DNA from: an uncultured Bacteroidales bacterium
Lineage (GTDB): Bacteria; Bacteroidota; Bacteroidia; Bacteroidales; Paludibacteraceae
Direction: 5' to 3'
Length of the DNA: 47,074 nt
NCBI GenBank assembly: GCA_937885465.1
Contig: CAKZZM010000204.1
Location: 1 to 47,074 of the forward strand
How positions within the stretch are numbered: the first letter of the stretch is position 1; every line of letters begins with the position of its first letter. A program made the translations under genes and the position numbers. Under the pieces are notes generated by a model. It had not been told where the DNA came from. It worked only from the letters and a program-made list of their open reading frames with translations, and did no database searches. This document shows positions 1 to 7,699 of this stretch, one piece after another.

Positions 1-656
1 CGGGATATGATAACCACGATGCCCGTTACCGTTGGACCGTAAGCGGCGACTGGCTATCCGTTGACCCACTCGCAGATAAGTTCATTGGCACGCAACCTTA
101 TTTGTATTGTAACGGAGAGCCGATAAAGCACGTCGATCCTGATGGGGAAGAAGTAATAAATAAAATGAATCCTATATATGACAAAATTCTGTACGATGCA
201 GGCAACAACATTGTTGATTTGAAAGATAATCATATCTATTTTGTTTCCCATGGCTCTTCAATATCAATGTATCCATATGGAGAAGAAAATATGAGTGCAG
301 AAGGTTTTGTGGATTATTTAATATCCAATAGTAAGGTTTGGAAAAATATAGAAGACAAATCTTCAATAGTCATTGTTTTAGTCTCCTGTGAAACGGGTAA
401 GGGAATTAATCCTATTGCTAAGCAAATATCAGAACTATTACCGAAAGCGACAATATTAGCTCCAACAGAAGAAGTAAAAGCTGCCGGAAGTGGGGAAAGT
501 GCGCGTATTGTTGGAGTCGCAAAAAGTGAGGTTACCACCTTAGGAGAAATAAAAAAAGCAGAAAATGCTGGTCAGTGGAAGGCTTTTAGAAATGGAGAAG
601 TTGTAGGAACTTCTATAAATGGAAAAACTGATTACATTTACAAGGATAATTTCTAA
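1..656 (+). CDS. Rhs-family protein, C-terminal tip with caspase-like peptidase toxin domain (5' partial)
   Basis: The frame is open from the window edge, so this is the 3' end of a longer gene or an orphan tip. The first 40 or so codons are the conserved Rhs core end (DARYRWTVSGDWLSVDPLAD, then YLYCNGEP and a DPDG-type junction). After the junction the sequence turns AT-rich and encodes a variable domain with VSHGSS and then LVSCETGKG about 50 residues later, followed by ILAPTEEV. This His...Cys order with small residues around it resembles clan CD caspase-like peptidases (C80/CHAT type) seen as tips of polymorphic toxins. I infer a cysteine peptidase effector with His in VSHG and Cys in VSCETG as the catalytic pair. 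The stop lies two bases before the next start, the usual toxin-immunity spacing. The Rhs call is firm; the toxin class is moderately sure. Confidence 0.72.
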   Translation, partial: GYDNHDARYRWTVSGDWLSVDPLADKFIGTQPYLYCNGEPIKHVDPDGEEVINKMNPIYDKILYDAGNNIVDLKDNHIYFVSHGSSISMYPYGEENMSAEGFVDYLISNSKVWKNIEDKSSIVIVLVSCETGKGINPIAKQISELLPKATILAPTEEVKAAGSGESARIVGVAKSEVTTLGEIKKAENAGQWKAFRNGEVVGTSINGKTDYIYKDNF

Positions 657-658
657 TT

Positions 659-1486
659 ATGAAGAAGTTTTTTGTAACAGCAATATTCTTACTCTGCACA
701 ATTGTTCAACTAAAAGCAACTCTTTTTGAACAAGATTCGCTATACTCGTTTTTGAAACACATAGGAGAGGACTCTGCTGTAATACCTCTAATTGTTAGCA
801 GTCCGGAAGCCCAAGATCCTAATACCATCATTAACAATTACTTGTCTTTAATAAGATTGAGATATGAGCCTTCTTCACAACAATATGAGTGGTATCCGGG
901 GTGGGAAGATTCGCTGTATGCTTGTAAATATGCACAATATATATCACAAAAAATAATTCAAGATACAGCGACCTATCTTATCAATCATTATCTTGAGAAT
1001 GCGTATGTATTCCTTTATACTTATGAATATGCGACATTAATACTATTAAATTCCGCTGAATATGCTATTGAAAGATTTCACTCGCGCAGTGGATATTTAA
1101 TTCCATACTTATACTATAATAAGAAAGAGACAAGTGATTGGCAGGAAAAACTGCGATTTTACGAAATGACAGAGTTCGTTGTATCTAGCTCTGAAAAAAT
1201 GCTTAACTTTGATAAGGATACAAATAAAAAGATTAATGCTATTCTTGCGGAACCCGATGATTTGTCTCCTGAATATACACGTTTTAGAAATCTATTGAAT
1301 GGTTACTCCGATATGGATTTAGTACGCATATCAATAGAGCAAAAGGAAGAATTGGTACATATTTTGCTTCAAGGGATTGCTAATGGAGAGAAAAAAGCTC
1401 AGTTGACATATGCATTTATGTTGCTAACCGGACAATTCGTAGAAACAAATGAAAAGTTAGGAAAACAATTATTATCATTATTGTAA
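659..1486 (+). CDS. exported protein, candidate immunity protein for the caspase-like Rhs tip
   Basis: The 275-residue product begins with a clear Sec signal peptide (MKKFFVTAIFLLCTIVQLKA). The remainder is rich in Tyr, Glu and Ser and looks helical, with no motif I recognise. Its start is two bases after the stop of the upstream Rhs tip, so the two are probably translated together. The position, the AT-rich composition shared with the toxin domain and the lack of a recognisable enzymatic motif fit a cognate immunity protein. An exported immunity protein would imply that the toxin acts in the periplasm or on the cell surface. This role is inferred from context only. Confidence 0.55.
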   Translation: MKKFFVTAIFLLCTIVQLKATLFEQDSLYSFLKHIGEDSAVIPLIVSSPEAQDPNTIINNYLSLIRLRYEPSSQQYEWYPGWEDSLYACKYAQYISQKIIQDTATYLINHYLENAYVFLYTYEYATLILLNSAEYAIERFHSRSGYLIPYLYYNKKETSDWQEKLRFYEMTEFVVSSSEKMLNFDKDTNKKINAILAEPDDLSPEYTRFRNLLNGYSDMDLVRISIEQKEELVHILLQGIANGEKKAQLTYAFMLLTGQFVETNEKLGKQLLSLL

Positions 1487-1596
1487 TTGCCTTGACTGAA
1501 TTATTAACGCATCAACACGAAATAGGCCACATGCATCATCAGCCTTGTAATATTTATGATTAGAAAGACGGAAGTCACCCACATTACCATAAGGAT

Positions 1597-2481
1597 ATGA
1601 AAGGAAATCTTGTGCAGTACCTGCACTATGCACCGTATGGAGAATTGGTTGCCAACCAGATGCCTTACGGAATAGATGAGAGGTTCAAATTTACGGGCAA
1701 GGAGAGAGACGCTGAGACGGGATATGATAACCACGATGCCCGTTACCGTTGGACCGTAAGCGGCGACTGGCTGTCCGTTGACCCACTCGCAGATAAGTTC
1801 ATTGGCACGCAACCATATTTGTATTGCAACGGGGACCCTGTTGGGTATAAAGATCCTACGGGAATGTACTACGACGAAGCTAATGAAATAACTGCACAAA
1901 ATTTTGAAAAAGACATACAAGCCCATATTGATAAGCTTACAACGACGTATGGTGACAATATGCCTCAAAATATATCTGATTGCATAACAGAATTACAAAA
2001 AAGCCTCACAGATATTTCTGATATGCGTATGGATTTGGAAAACGAATATCGATTCATTAATACAACAACAAACGATGGGGCAACAGAATATAGTGGTCTT
2101 AATGCCTCTTTCCATCCTATTATTAATATAAGTGTAAATTTTGGAAATCTGGGTTTAGTCCTTCATGAGGCACGGCATGGAGGCCAGTTTGCAAGGCGTG
2201 AAATGAAATTTATCGGAACAAGCAAACCATTTAACACATTAATACAATTTGGATATGGTGTACATAAGGAAGTGGACGCATATAGGGCACAATGTGCATG
2301 GACGGGAACGATGAATATTTTACGTCAAAATCCTAATAATAAAAAGGGATACCTTCTTCCTGTAAGTATTAGGAATATTACACCATTTTATGTTAATAGT
2401 CTTGCCACCGGAAGTATTTCGTCTCCGGTACTAGTATATCCACCTATCGGTTATTCTGCAATATTATGGAACATTTTCTAA
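1597..2481 (+). CDS. orphan Rhs C-terminal tip with HExxH zincin-like toxin domain
   Basis: Residues 1-90 are Rhs core: NLVQYLHYAPYGE, FTGKERDAETGYDNHDARY, SGDWLSVDPLADKF, YLYCNGDP and the junction KDPTGM. The DNA at about 1719-1836 repeats the start of the window almost base for base. The frame is open only from 1564, after a TAG, so there is no full core and no signal peptide; this is a displaced tip rather than a complete Rhs gene. The variable domain carries LHEARHGGQFARRE, a HExxH zinc motif, and then KEVDAYRAQ, whose Glu could be the third ligand. I infer a metallopeptidase-type toxin. ATG 1597 is the first ATG, but translation may never occur alone; the module may serve as a recombination donor. 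The gene ends in a TAATG overlap with the next one. Confidence 0.68.
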   Translation: MKGNLVQYLHYAPYGELVANQMPYGIDERFKFTGKERDAETGYDNHDARYRWTVSGDWLSVDPLADKFIGTQPYLYCNGDPVGYKDPTGMYYDEANEITAQNFEKDIQAHIDKLTTTYGDNMPQNISDCITELQKSLTDISDMRMDLENEYRFINTTTNDGATEYSGLNASFHPIINISVNFGNLGLVLHEARHGGQFARREMKFIGTSKPFNTLIQFGYGVHKEVDAYRAQCAWTGTMNILRQNPNNKKGYLLPVSIRNITPFYVNSLATGSISSPVLVYPPIGYSAILWNIF

Positions 2482-3671
2482 TGCGTAATAAATTATTCAT
2501 ATATATATTATTTGCCATTCATTTTTCTTCTTTTGCAGGAGAATTAAATGGAAAAAAATTCATCAGCTGTTATGGTCTTAAGCAAGATGAACTGCATTTT
2601 ATTAACAGAAACACCTGTATATACAATCAACGTTTCTACCCTCCAAATGGTTTTGAAGCATTGTCATATACAGATACTTGTCGCTACAAGTATTATAAAA
2701 AAGATTCTATAATAATTCTATATAACAAAAAGCATCCTGTGTCAACAATTAAAAAATTTGATGACCGTATTTTGTCCAAAATAAATTTCCAACCTAATTT
2801 AAATATTTTTTATATGCACGATTCCTCTCTGCCACCAATATTTCAAAAATTAACACCAGGCTATTTCGTGATAACAGGTTATTGCTCCTATTTAAATATA
2901 AATATTTCTTATGTTTCAAGTTTTTTTTATCATATAGGTAATGATACGATAACTATTATGGATGATGATTTTTTTCTTTTAGGAAATAGAAACCAACCAC
3001 TAATTGCAATACCATTTATATTAGAGGATGCATATTTGAAAGATAGTCTGACATATAACAACTTTTCAGAATATGCACATGCTTATTCGGAAGCTTTTGA
3101 ATTTAACAATAAGCGAAACCACACACAATTATCAAGCAACGAAGAAATAGTACAATTGTCAGGAAAACAATTTTATAGGTGGAAATTTACGAAAGAAACC
3201 TTAACTTTTATAAATGACTCTATTTGTGAATATAGGCAATGGGGGGATAGCACAACAAACATAAACATAGACATACAATTCGATACAACCATGCTTTGCC
3301 AATATGAAATAAAAAACACACTAATCATTCTTAAAACACAGCAAAATCAAGATTCTATTATTTCAAATTATATCATCAAAAATTCCGCAAAACAAATTTT
3401 TATAGTTAACAATATCACATGTGACACACTTACATATAGTGATGGCATGCTGTTCTATTCTAAGATATATTCACAACAACCGGAAACAAACGATTTAATC
3501 CATGAAATTAACTTATATTCTCCTGTAGATAATAAGATAGGTAATGTTTTTCAGTATGGTGATAAAGTCATAAATGCCTTTAAAAAATCATATATAAGTT
3601 ATAATTTTTTTAAAGGTGCAAAATGGCTCAATCTACAATCTAAAAACAACATAAACACCTTCTCACAATAA
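2481..3671 (+). CDS. exported protein with two similar halves, candidate immunity protein for the zincin tip
   Basis: I chose ATG 2481, which overlaps the toxin stop by one base (TAATG) and directly starts a signal peptide (MRNKLFIYILFAIHFSSFAG). A start 15 bases upstream would add only MEHFL. The mature part seems to consist of two related beta-rich halves: one starts LNGKKF.SCYGLKQDELHFIN with YNQRFYPP, the second LSGKQFYRWKFTKETLTFIN with YRQWGDS. Each is followed by a Y(K/E) strand and an IIIL segment. This pattern suggests duplicated lipocalin-like barrels, which is an inference. The gene is very AT-rich compared with the housekeeping genes, a sign of transfer. Coupling to the toxin stop makes an immunity role likely. 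Confidence 0.58.
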   Translation: MRNKLFIYILFAIHFSSFAGELNGKKFISCYGLKQDELHFINRNTCIYNQRFYPPNGFEALSYTDTCRYKYYKKDSIIILYNKKHPVSTIKKFDDRILSKINFQPNLNIFYMHDSSLPPIFQKLTPGYFVITGYCSYLNINISYVSSFFYHIGNDTITIMDDDFFLLGNRNQPLIAIPFILEDAYLKDSLTYNNFSEYAHAYSEAFEFNNKRNHTQLSSNEEIVQLSGKQFYRWKFTKETLTFINDSICEYRQWGDSTTNINIDIQFDTTMLCQYEIKNTLIILKTQQNQDSIISNYIIKNSAKQIFIVNNITCDTLTYSDGMLFYSKIYSQQPETNDLIHEINLYSPVDNKIGNVFQYGDKVINAFKKSYISYNFFKGAKWLNLQSKNNINTFSQ

Positions 3672-3736
3672 TCTATTAAATCATAACACAGAGACAGCTT
3701 TTCGTCCGATAGAGATACGTAATCATTTTAACGAGC

Positions 3737-3795
3737 GATAAGTTCTTTTGCCCGAAGTCACCGTTACCGCACCCCAAATAATAGAATTAGAATGA
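3737..3795 (+). pseudogene. stub of a third Rhs toxin gene (PEVTVTAP linker)
   Basis: A short open stretch reads VLLPEVTVTAPQIIELE and then TGA. (E/P)V(T/V)VTAP is a linker commonly seen near the tips of Bacteroidetes Rhs and similar exported toxins. The stop overlaps the ATG of the next gene as ATGA, the same arrangement as in intact toxin-immunity pairs. A stop codon lies just upstream in the frame, so only the last 17 or so codons remain. I read this as a toxin gene whose body has been deleted. Confidence 0.4.
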
Positions 3796-4403
3796 AACAT
3801 TATATCTATATCACTTTTATCTTAATAGTTGTCGCTTTTTCTTTACAGATTATACTTTATTTTACCAATCATAAGGAAATACAAGCCGCACCTAATGAGG
3901 ACGCTATATATTCAATATCATCACATTTTGTATATAAAAATGATAGCACTCAAACTAGATATGTGGATTGGGAACTCGCAGAAGAAGTATTAATGCGTTA
4001 TGTCAATTTCGTGGACAACTATATTTCTGACTCTGGCGTTATAAACAGTATAGACACATTATTATGTAAGGAGATTATATATTTTTATACTCTAAACAAT
4101 CCTGCGGATGGGGCATTGGCAGAAATCCAATCCATTACAGCATATAAGCTATTTCATAACAATGACAGTCTATGTGAAAGATTGAATACATACATGTGTT
4201 CTCACCAAATGTCTCAAACTCTTTGTGATACGATTTGGATTCGGATTGCACAAAATTTACAAGGGTATGTGTTGGTTGAAGAAGAATTTGATACATGTGT
4301 GATAGATGAAAGTCACGTATTTAAGTTCTTCTTTGATAATAAATATTGGTTCGATAATTATGATGATTATTGTCCCTACACATCAAGCGTACTATGTAAT
4401 TAA
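3792..4403 (+). CDS. membrane-anchored hypothetical protein, candidate orphan immunity protein
   Basis: The 203-residue product has one N-terminal hydrophobic segment (IYITFILIVVAFSLQIILYF) and then a soluble acidic domain rich in Tyr, Asp and Cys, with no motif I recognise. The hydrophobic stretch may be an uncleaved anchor or a signal peptide. The ATG overlaps the stop of the Rhs stub (ATGA). By position and AT-rich composition it resembles the two other genes that follow toxin tips in this region. I infer that it is an immunity gene kept after its toxin was lost. It could equally be an unrelated small exported protein. Confidence 0.45.
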   Translation: MKHYIYITFILIVVAFSLQIILYFTNHKEIQAAPNEDAIYSISSHFVYKNDSTQTRYVDWELAEEVLMRYVNFVDNYISDSGVINSIDTLLCKEIIYFYTLNNPADGALAEIQSITAYKLFHNNDSLCERLNTYMCSHQMSQTLCDTIWIRIAQNLQGYVLVEEEFDTCVIDESHVFKFFFDNKYWFDNYDDYCPYTSSVLCN

Positions 4404-4461
4404 ATAGTTGCTCGTCAAAAAAATACAGCAACCTGAATGTCAGTAGAATAAGCACTTTTCT

Positions 4462-4490
4462 TTTGTGTGTCAACAATTTTTTTAACTTTG
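4462..4490 (+). promoter_or_regulatory. Bacteroidetes-type promoter before the Rhs core fragment
   Basis: TTTG at 4462-4465 and TAACTTTG at 4483-4490 match the phylum's -33 and -7 elements, with a slightly short 17-base spacer. Transcription would start near 4496. Confidence 0.5.
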
Positions 4491-4546
4491 CACGCGAAAA
4501 TGATGCAGGAGAGAAAACAAGATACAATTATTGTTTCAACAGGCTT

Positions 4547-5908
4547 ATGTCAGTTGTCCCGAGCGGACATCCGTGGGACAGCATCCGCTATAACTACGAC
4601 ACTGCCGGACGACTCGCGTGGAGAGAAGACAAGACAGGAGAAGAGAGAATGTGGTATGACGAACTCGGAAACGTCAGGCAAACAAAGAGACGCATTTACA
4701 CTCCGGCAGAGAATTGTGCATATCAATTTATAACGCAGTTTGACTACGACAGCTTCGGCAGAATACGACGGCTGACATACCCGGACGGGGAAGGGGTTGA
4801 TTATACTTACAACATCGGAGGAGACTTGATTGATGTCATAGGTAATAACACTTATGTAACCAAACTCAAATACAATGAATTGGGAAACATTTTGGAAAAG
4901 TCATACGGTAACGGCTATATAACCTCTCACACCTACTACACACAACGAGGGTGGCTGCAAACGACATATACGGGGGGACCGAATAACCTGCAGGATATAG
5001 AGTATCAATACGATGCGGTGGGTAATATCACACAGATTAAGCAATCTGCAACAGCTGTAGCGGGTATGGGCGGAGAATATCAGCAGGACTACACTTACAA
5101 CAACCGACATCGTCTTATCCACAACGATTTTACATCCACACCTTTCGGCAATTACAGATACGATGTTACCTATTCGCCTACAGGGCGCATGGGCAGCAAG
5201 ACTTGCAATAGTTTTCCATTTCTCGGACCGGTTAGCCTTACATACGGGTACGATGACCACACCCTTACACATCAAATCCGCGTCCTTTCGGAATATTACC
5301 TGAACGAACACCTGCAACTCTATTGGGACAGAGACGGCAACTTGGAACAGATACAGCCCGCCAAATCCGCACCACGTTATCACCTGTGGGACGACGAAGA
5401 CAAGCTACTCGCTTCCATAGGAGGTACCACATGCGGGGTCTACGGCAATGCCGGAGACGGGAAAAGAGCATATAAACTGACAGGTATTTGCGGTCAGCAT
5501 CAGTGGAATAACGGCACAATTATTGCTGACTTATCTTTTGGTGACATAGTCATTTACCCTAACCCGTATATCACCATCACGACACAAGGTTATACCAAGC
5601 ATTACTTCGCAGGCAGACAGCGCATCGCAACTGCCATAGGAGGTGGAGGTTTCTGCAAGATGATTGCACCTACGGATAACCTGACCAATATGGAACACGT
5701 CAGAAAATACGAGATGCTGAAATACCTCCCGTCATACCTGACCAACCAAACAGAAGACCACACAAAGAACGAGGACATAAGTCATCAGAACGTTCGGAGA
5801 CGTTCTCCACTACAGAACGCTCGGAGACATCAACACGAAGTACGATGTTACCGCTTACGTTCGGAGACGTTCTCCACATTCGCCGACAAAAAAATAATAA
5901 GTTGTTGA
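4547..5908 (+). CDS. truncated Rhs/YD-repeat core protein lacking both the export N-terminus and the toxin tip
   Basis: The protein is a run of YD/Rhs repeats: YNYDTAGRLAWRED, MWYDELGNVRQTKR, FDYDSFGRIRRLTYPDG, YNELGNILEKSYGNG, YQYDAVGNITQIKQ and LYWDRDGNLEQIQ, then HLWDDEDKLLA and KHYFAGRQRIA. The frame extends back to a TTG at 4463, but that overlaps the promoter, so ATG 4547 is the likely start. Complete Rhs proteins are far longer and start with a signal peptide; neither is present. The C-terminus stops just where the core segment found in the orphan tips (HKDMKGNLVQYLHYAPYGE) would follow. It ends instead in Arg-rich sequence made of short palindromic repeats. Probably a recombination remnant, whether or not it is expressed. 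Confidence 0.7.
   Translation: MSVVPSGHPWDSIRYNYDTAGRLAWREDKTGEERMWYDELGNVRQTKRRIYTPAENCAYQFITQFDYDSFGRIRRLTYPDGEGVDYTYNIGGDLIDVIGNNTYVTKLKYNELGNILEKSYGNGYITSHTYYTQRGWLQTTYTGGPNNLQDIEYQYDAVGNITQIKQSATAVAGMGGEYQQDYTYNNRHRLIHNDFTSTPFGNYRYDVTYSPTGRMGSKTCNSFPFLGPVSLTYGYDDHTLTHQIRVLSEYYLNEHLQLYWDRDGNLEQIQPAKSAPRYHLWDDEDKLLASIGGTTCGVYGNAGDGKRAYKLTGICGQHQWNNGTIIADLSFGDIVIYPNPYITITTQGYTKHYFAGRQRIATAIGGGGFCKMIAPTDNLTNMEHVRKYEMLKYLPSYLTNQTEDHTKNEDISHQNVRRRSPLQNARRHQHEVRCYRLRSETFSTFADKKIISC
5788..5872 (+). repeat. cluster of palindromic GAACGTTCGGAGACGTTC repeats
   Basis: A perfect copy lies at 5788-5805, a degenerate copy at 5815-5830 and a near-perfect one at 5857-5872. Each can form a hairpin (GAACGT/ACGTTC stem, TCGGAG loop). 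They overlap the 3' end of the Rhs core gene and supply its last 40 or so codons. The same motif recurs at 39878-39940 and 47023-47074. Confidence 0.8.
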
Positions 5909-5975
5909 TTCTCTGATGTGGAAAACTTCAGTAAACAACTGAATACTAATATATAAACAAACTAAATTATTTCGT

Positions 5976-6488
5976 ATGAAAAAAACTATTCTTCTCGCAT
6001 CTGTCGCTTCGATGATGCTCGTATCTTGCAGTACGTTGAAAAACAACTCTTCAACTGCTTCTTCTTCAACTTCCGCTTCCACATCTTCTGCTGCAACCGC
6101 AACCACTTCGGATGCGGTACAAATGGGCAAGAACGCAGGTGCGGCTCTTGACTACCTGACTGCGCAATACAAATCGGCAGGCAAACTCGATATGACCAAT
6201 ATGATGAATATTGCGAGTATGCTTAACCTTGTAGGTGCCGCTCAGCAGGTCTATCAAAATAAATCAGATTCAAACTACCGCAAGGCTTTTATTAGCGGTA
6301 TGGTCTCCAACTCACTCAATGTAACGGACAACAACGCAGAATCGATTACCGATAAACTGCAATCGCTTGCAGAGAACACCAATGCTGACAAACTGCAAGA
6401 GGCTATACAGAAAGGTCAGGCAACAGCTACTGAGGTGGAAAATGTTACTTCAAGCGTTACGAACATTATAAATATGTTTAAGAAATGA
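5976..6488 (+). CDS. small lipoprotein with Ser/Thr-rich linker
   Basis: The signal peptide ends in a lipobox (MLVSC, Cys 17), so the 170-residue product should be a lipoprotein. A low-complexity Ser/Thr/Ala linker (residues 23-46) follows, then a mostly helical domain with several Asn/Gln/Ala stretches and no catalytic motif that I recognise. Many Bacteroidetes have comparable small lipoproteins of unknown role. The stop overlaps the start of the peptidase T gene as ATGA, so the two are probably co-translated, and GcvT follows in the same way. The link to peptidase T may be operon convenience only. Confidence 0.75.
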   Translation: MKKTILLASVASMMLVSCSTLKNNSSTASSSTSASTSSAATATTSDAVQMGKNAGAALDYLTAQYKSAGKLDMTNMMNIASMLNLVGAAQQVYQNKSDSNYRKAFISGMVSNSLNVTDNNAESITDKLQSLAENTNADKLQEAIQKGQATATEVENVTSSVTNIINMFKK

Positions 6489-7699
6489 ACATCGTAGATC
6501 GTTTTTTATATTACACCTCGTTTTGCACCACGTCCGACGAGACGACGGGGCTCACCCCTTCCACCCCCGGGCAAATGACCTTTGCCAAGGCTGTGAGGGA
6601 CGAGTTGCTGAACATTGGTCTGCGCGATGTTACCTTAGACGATAACGGCTACATTATGGCAACGCTGCCCGCCAATACCGACGAGGCAAAGCCCACTGTA
6701 GGCTTTATCGCTCACCTCGACACTTCGCCCGACGCTTCCGGAAGGCATGTTACGCCTCAGATAGTGAGGAATTACGACGGCAACGACATCGTGCTCAACG
6801 AAGATGAAAAGATAGTACTTGAGACCGCTCGTTACCCCGAAATTCGCAATTATATAGGGCAAGATATCATACTGACAAACGGCAAGACGCTGCTCGGGGC
6901 TGACGACAAGGCGGGTATGGCTGAGATAATATCTGCTTGCGAGTATCTTGTTGAGCATCCCGAAATCAAGCACGGCAAGATTCGTATCGCCTTCACACCT
7001 GATGAAGAGATAGGCTTAGGGGCAGAATATTTCGATGTTAAGAAGTTCGGTGCCGACTTCGCCTATACTATCGACGGCGGTGCCATAGGCGAGTTAGAAT
7101 ACGAAAACTTCAATGCCGCCGCTGCAAAGATTACCATTCACGGCACAAACGTTCATCCGGGCTATGCATACCACAAGATGCAAAACTCCATGCGTATCGC
7201 CTACCAACTTGCCGTCATGCTGCCACGTTGGGAAACCCCTGAACACACGCAAGATTACGAAGGGTTCTACCATCTTACTTCAATGTATGGAACAGTAGAA
7301 GAAACCATCCTCAACTACATCATTCGCGACCACGACCGCACTCGTTTCGAATCACGCAAACGCGAATTAGAACATCTTGTGCGCAAGGTTAATCGAGAAT
7401 ACGGCGAAGGAACGGCAGAGATTGAAATATACGACCAGTATTACAATATGAAAGAGAAAATCGAGCCGGTAATGCATATTGTCAACCTCGCAAAAAAGGC
7501 GATGACAGAGGCAGGCGTTACGCCTATCGTCAAGCCTATAAGAGGCGGAACGGACGGCGCAAACTTATCGTTCAAAGGACTACCCTGCCCTGACATCTTC
7601 GCAGGCGGAGAAAATTTCCACTCAAGATACGAATATCTGCCCATTCAATCTATGGAAGCGGCAATGAAAGTAATACTAAAAATAATTGAACTATGCTAA
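6485..7699 (+). CDS. pepT: peptidase T (tripeptide aminopeptidase, M20B)
   Basis: At 404 residues this is the usual length for peptidase T, a cytoplasmic di-zinc enzyme that removes the N-terminal residue from tripeptides. Visible motifs are GFIAHLDTSP (His 77, Asp 79), LLGADDKAGMAEI (bridging Asp 140), FTPDEEIG (catalytic and metal Glu 174/175), the TIDGG segment, the GTNVHPGYA lid motif and the C-terminal GGENFHSRYEYLP with a zinc His. All the metal ligands I expect are present. It overlaps the lipoprotein before it (ATGA) and gcvT after it (7 bases), so the three probably form one transcript. With DPP III, DPP IV and an M28 enzyme also present, peptide use is a theme of this window. Confidence 0.95.
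   Translation: MNIVDRFLYYTSFCTTSDETTGLTPSTPGQMTFAKAVRDELLNIGLRDVTLDDNGYIMATLPANTDEAKPTVGFIAHLDTSPDASGRHVTPQIVRNYDGNDIVLNEDEKIVLETARYPEIRNYIGQDIILTNGKTLLGADDKAGMAEIISACEYLVEHPEIKHGKIRIAFTPDEEIGLGAEYFDVKKFGADFAYTIDGGAIGELEYENFNAAAAKITIHGTNVHPGYAYHKMQNSMRIAYQLAVMLPRWETPEHTQDYEGFYHLTSMYGTVEETILNYIIRDHDRTRFESRKRELEHLVRKVNREYGEGTAEIEIYDQYYNMKEKIEPVMHIVNLAKKAMTEAGVTPIVKPIRGGTDGANLSFKGLPCPDIFAGGENFHSRYEYLPIQSMEAAMKVILKIIELC

Noticed and set aside
1504..1968. Open frame on the minus strand across the Rhs tip
   Set aside because: It runs antisense to a clear Rhs core (DARYRW, DWLSVDPLAD) and has no recognisable motif.
4463..4546. N-terminal extension of the Rhs core from TTG 4463
   Set aside because: It overlaps the promoter boxes at 4462-4490 and could not be in the transcript.
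1..5908. Prophage or integrative element
   Set aside because: No integrase, phage structural gene or att-like repeat is visible; Rhs modules explain the region.
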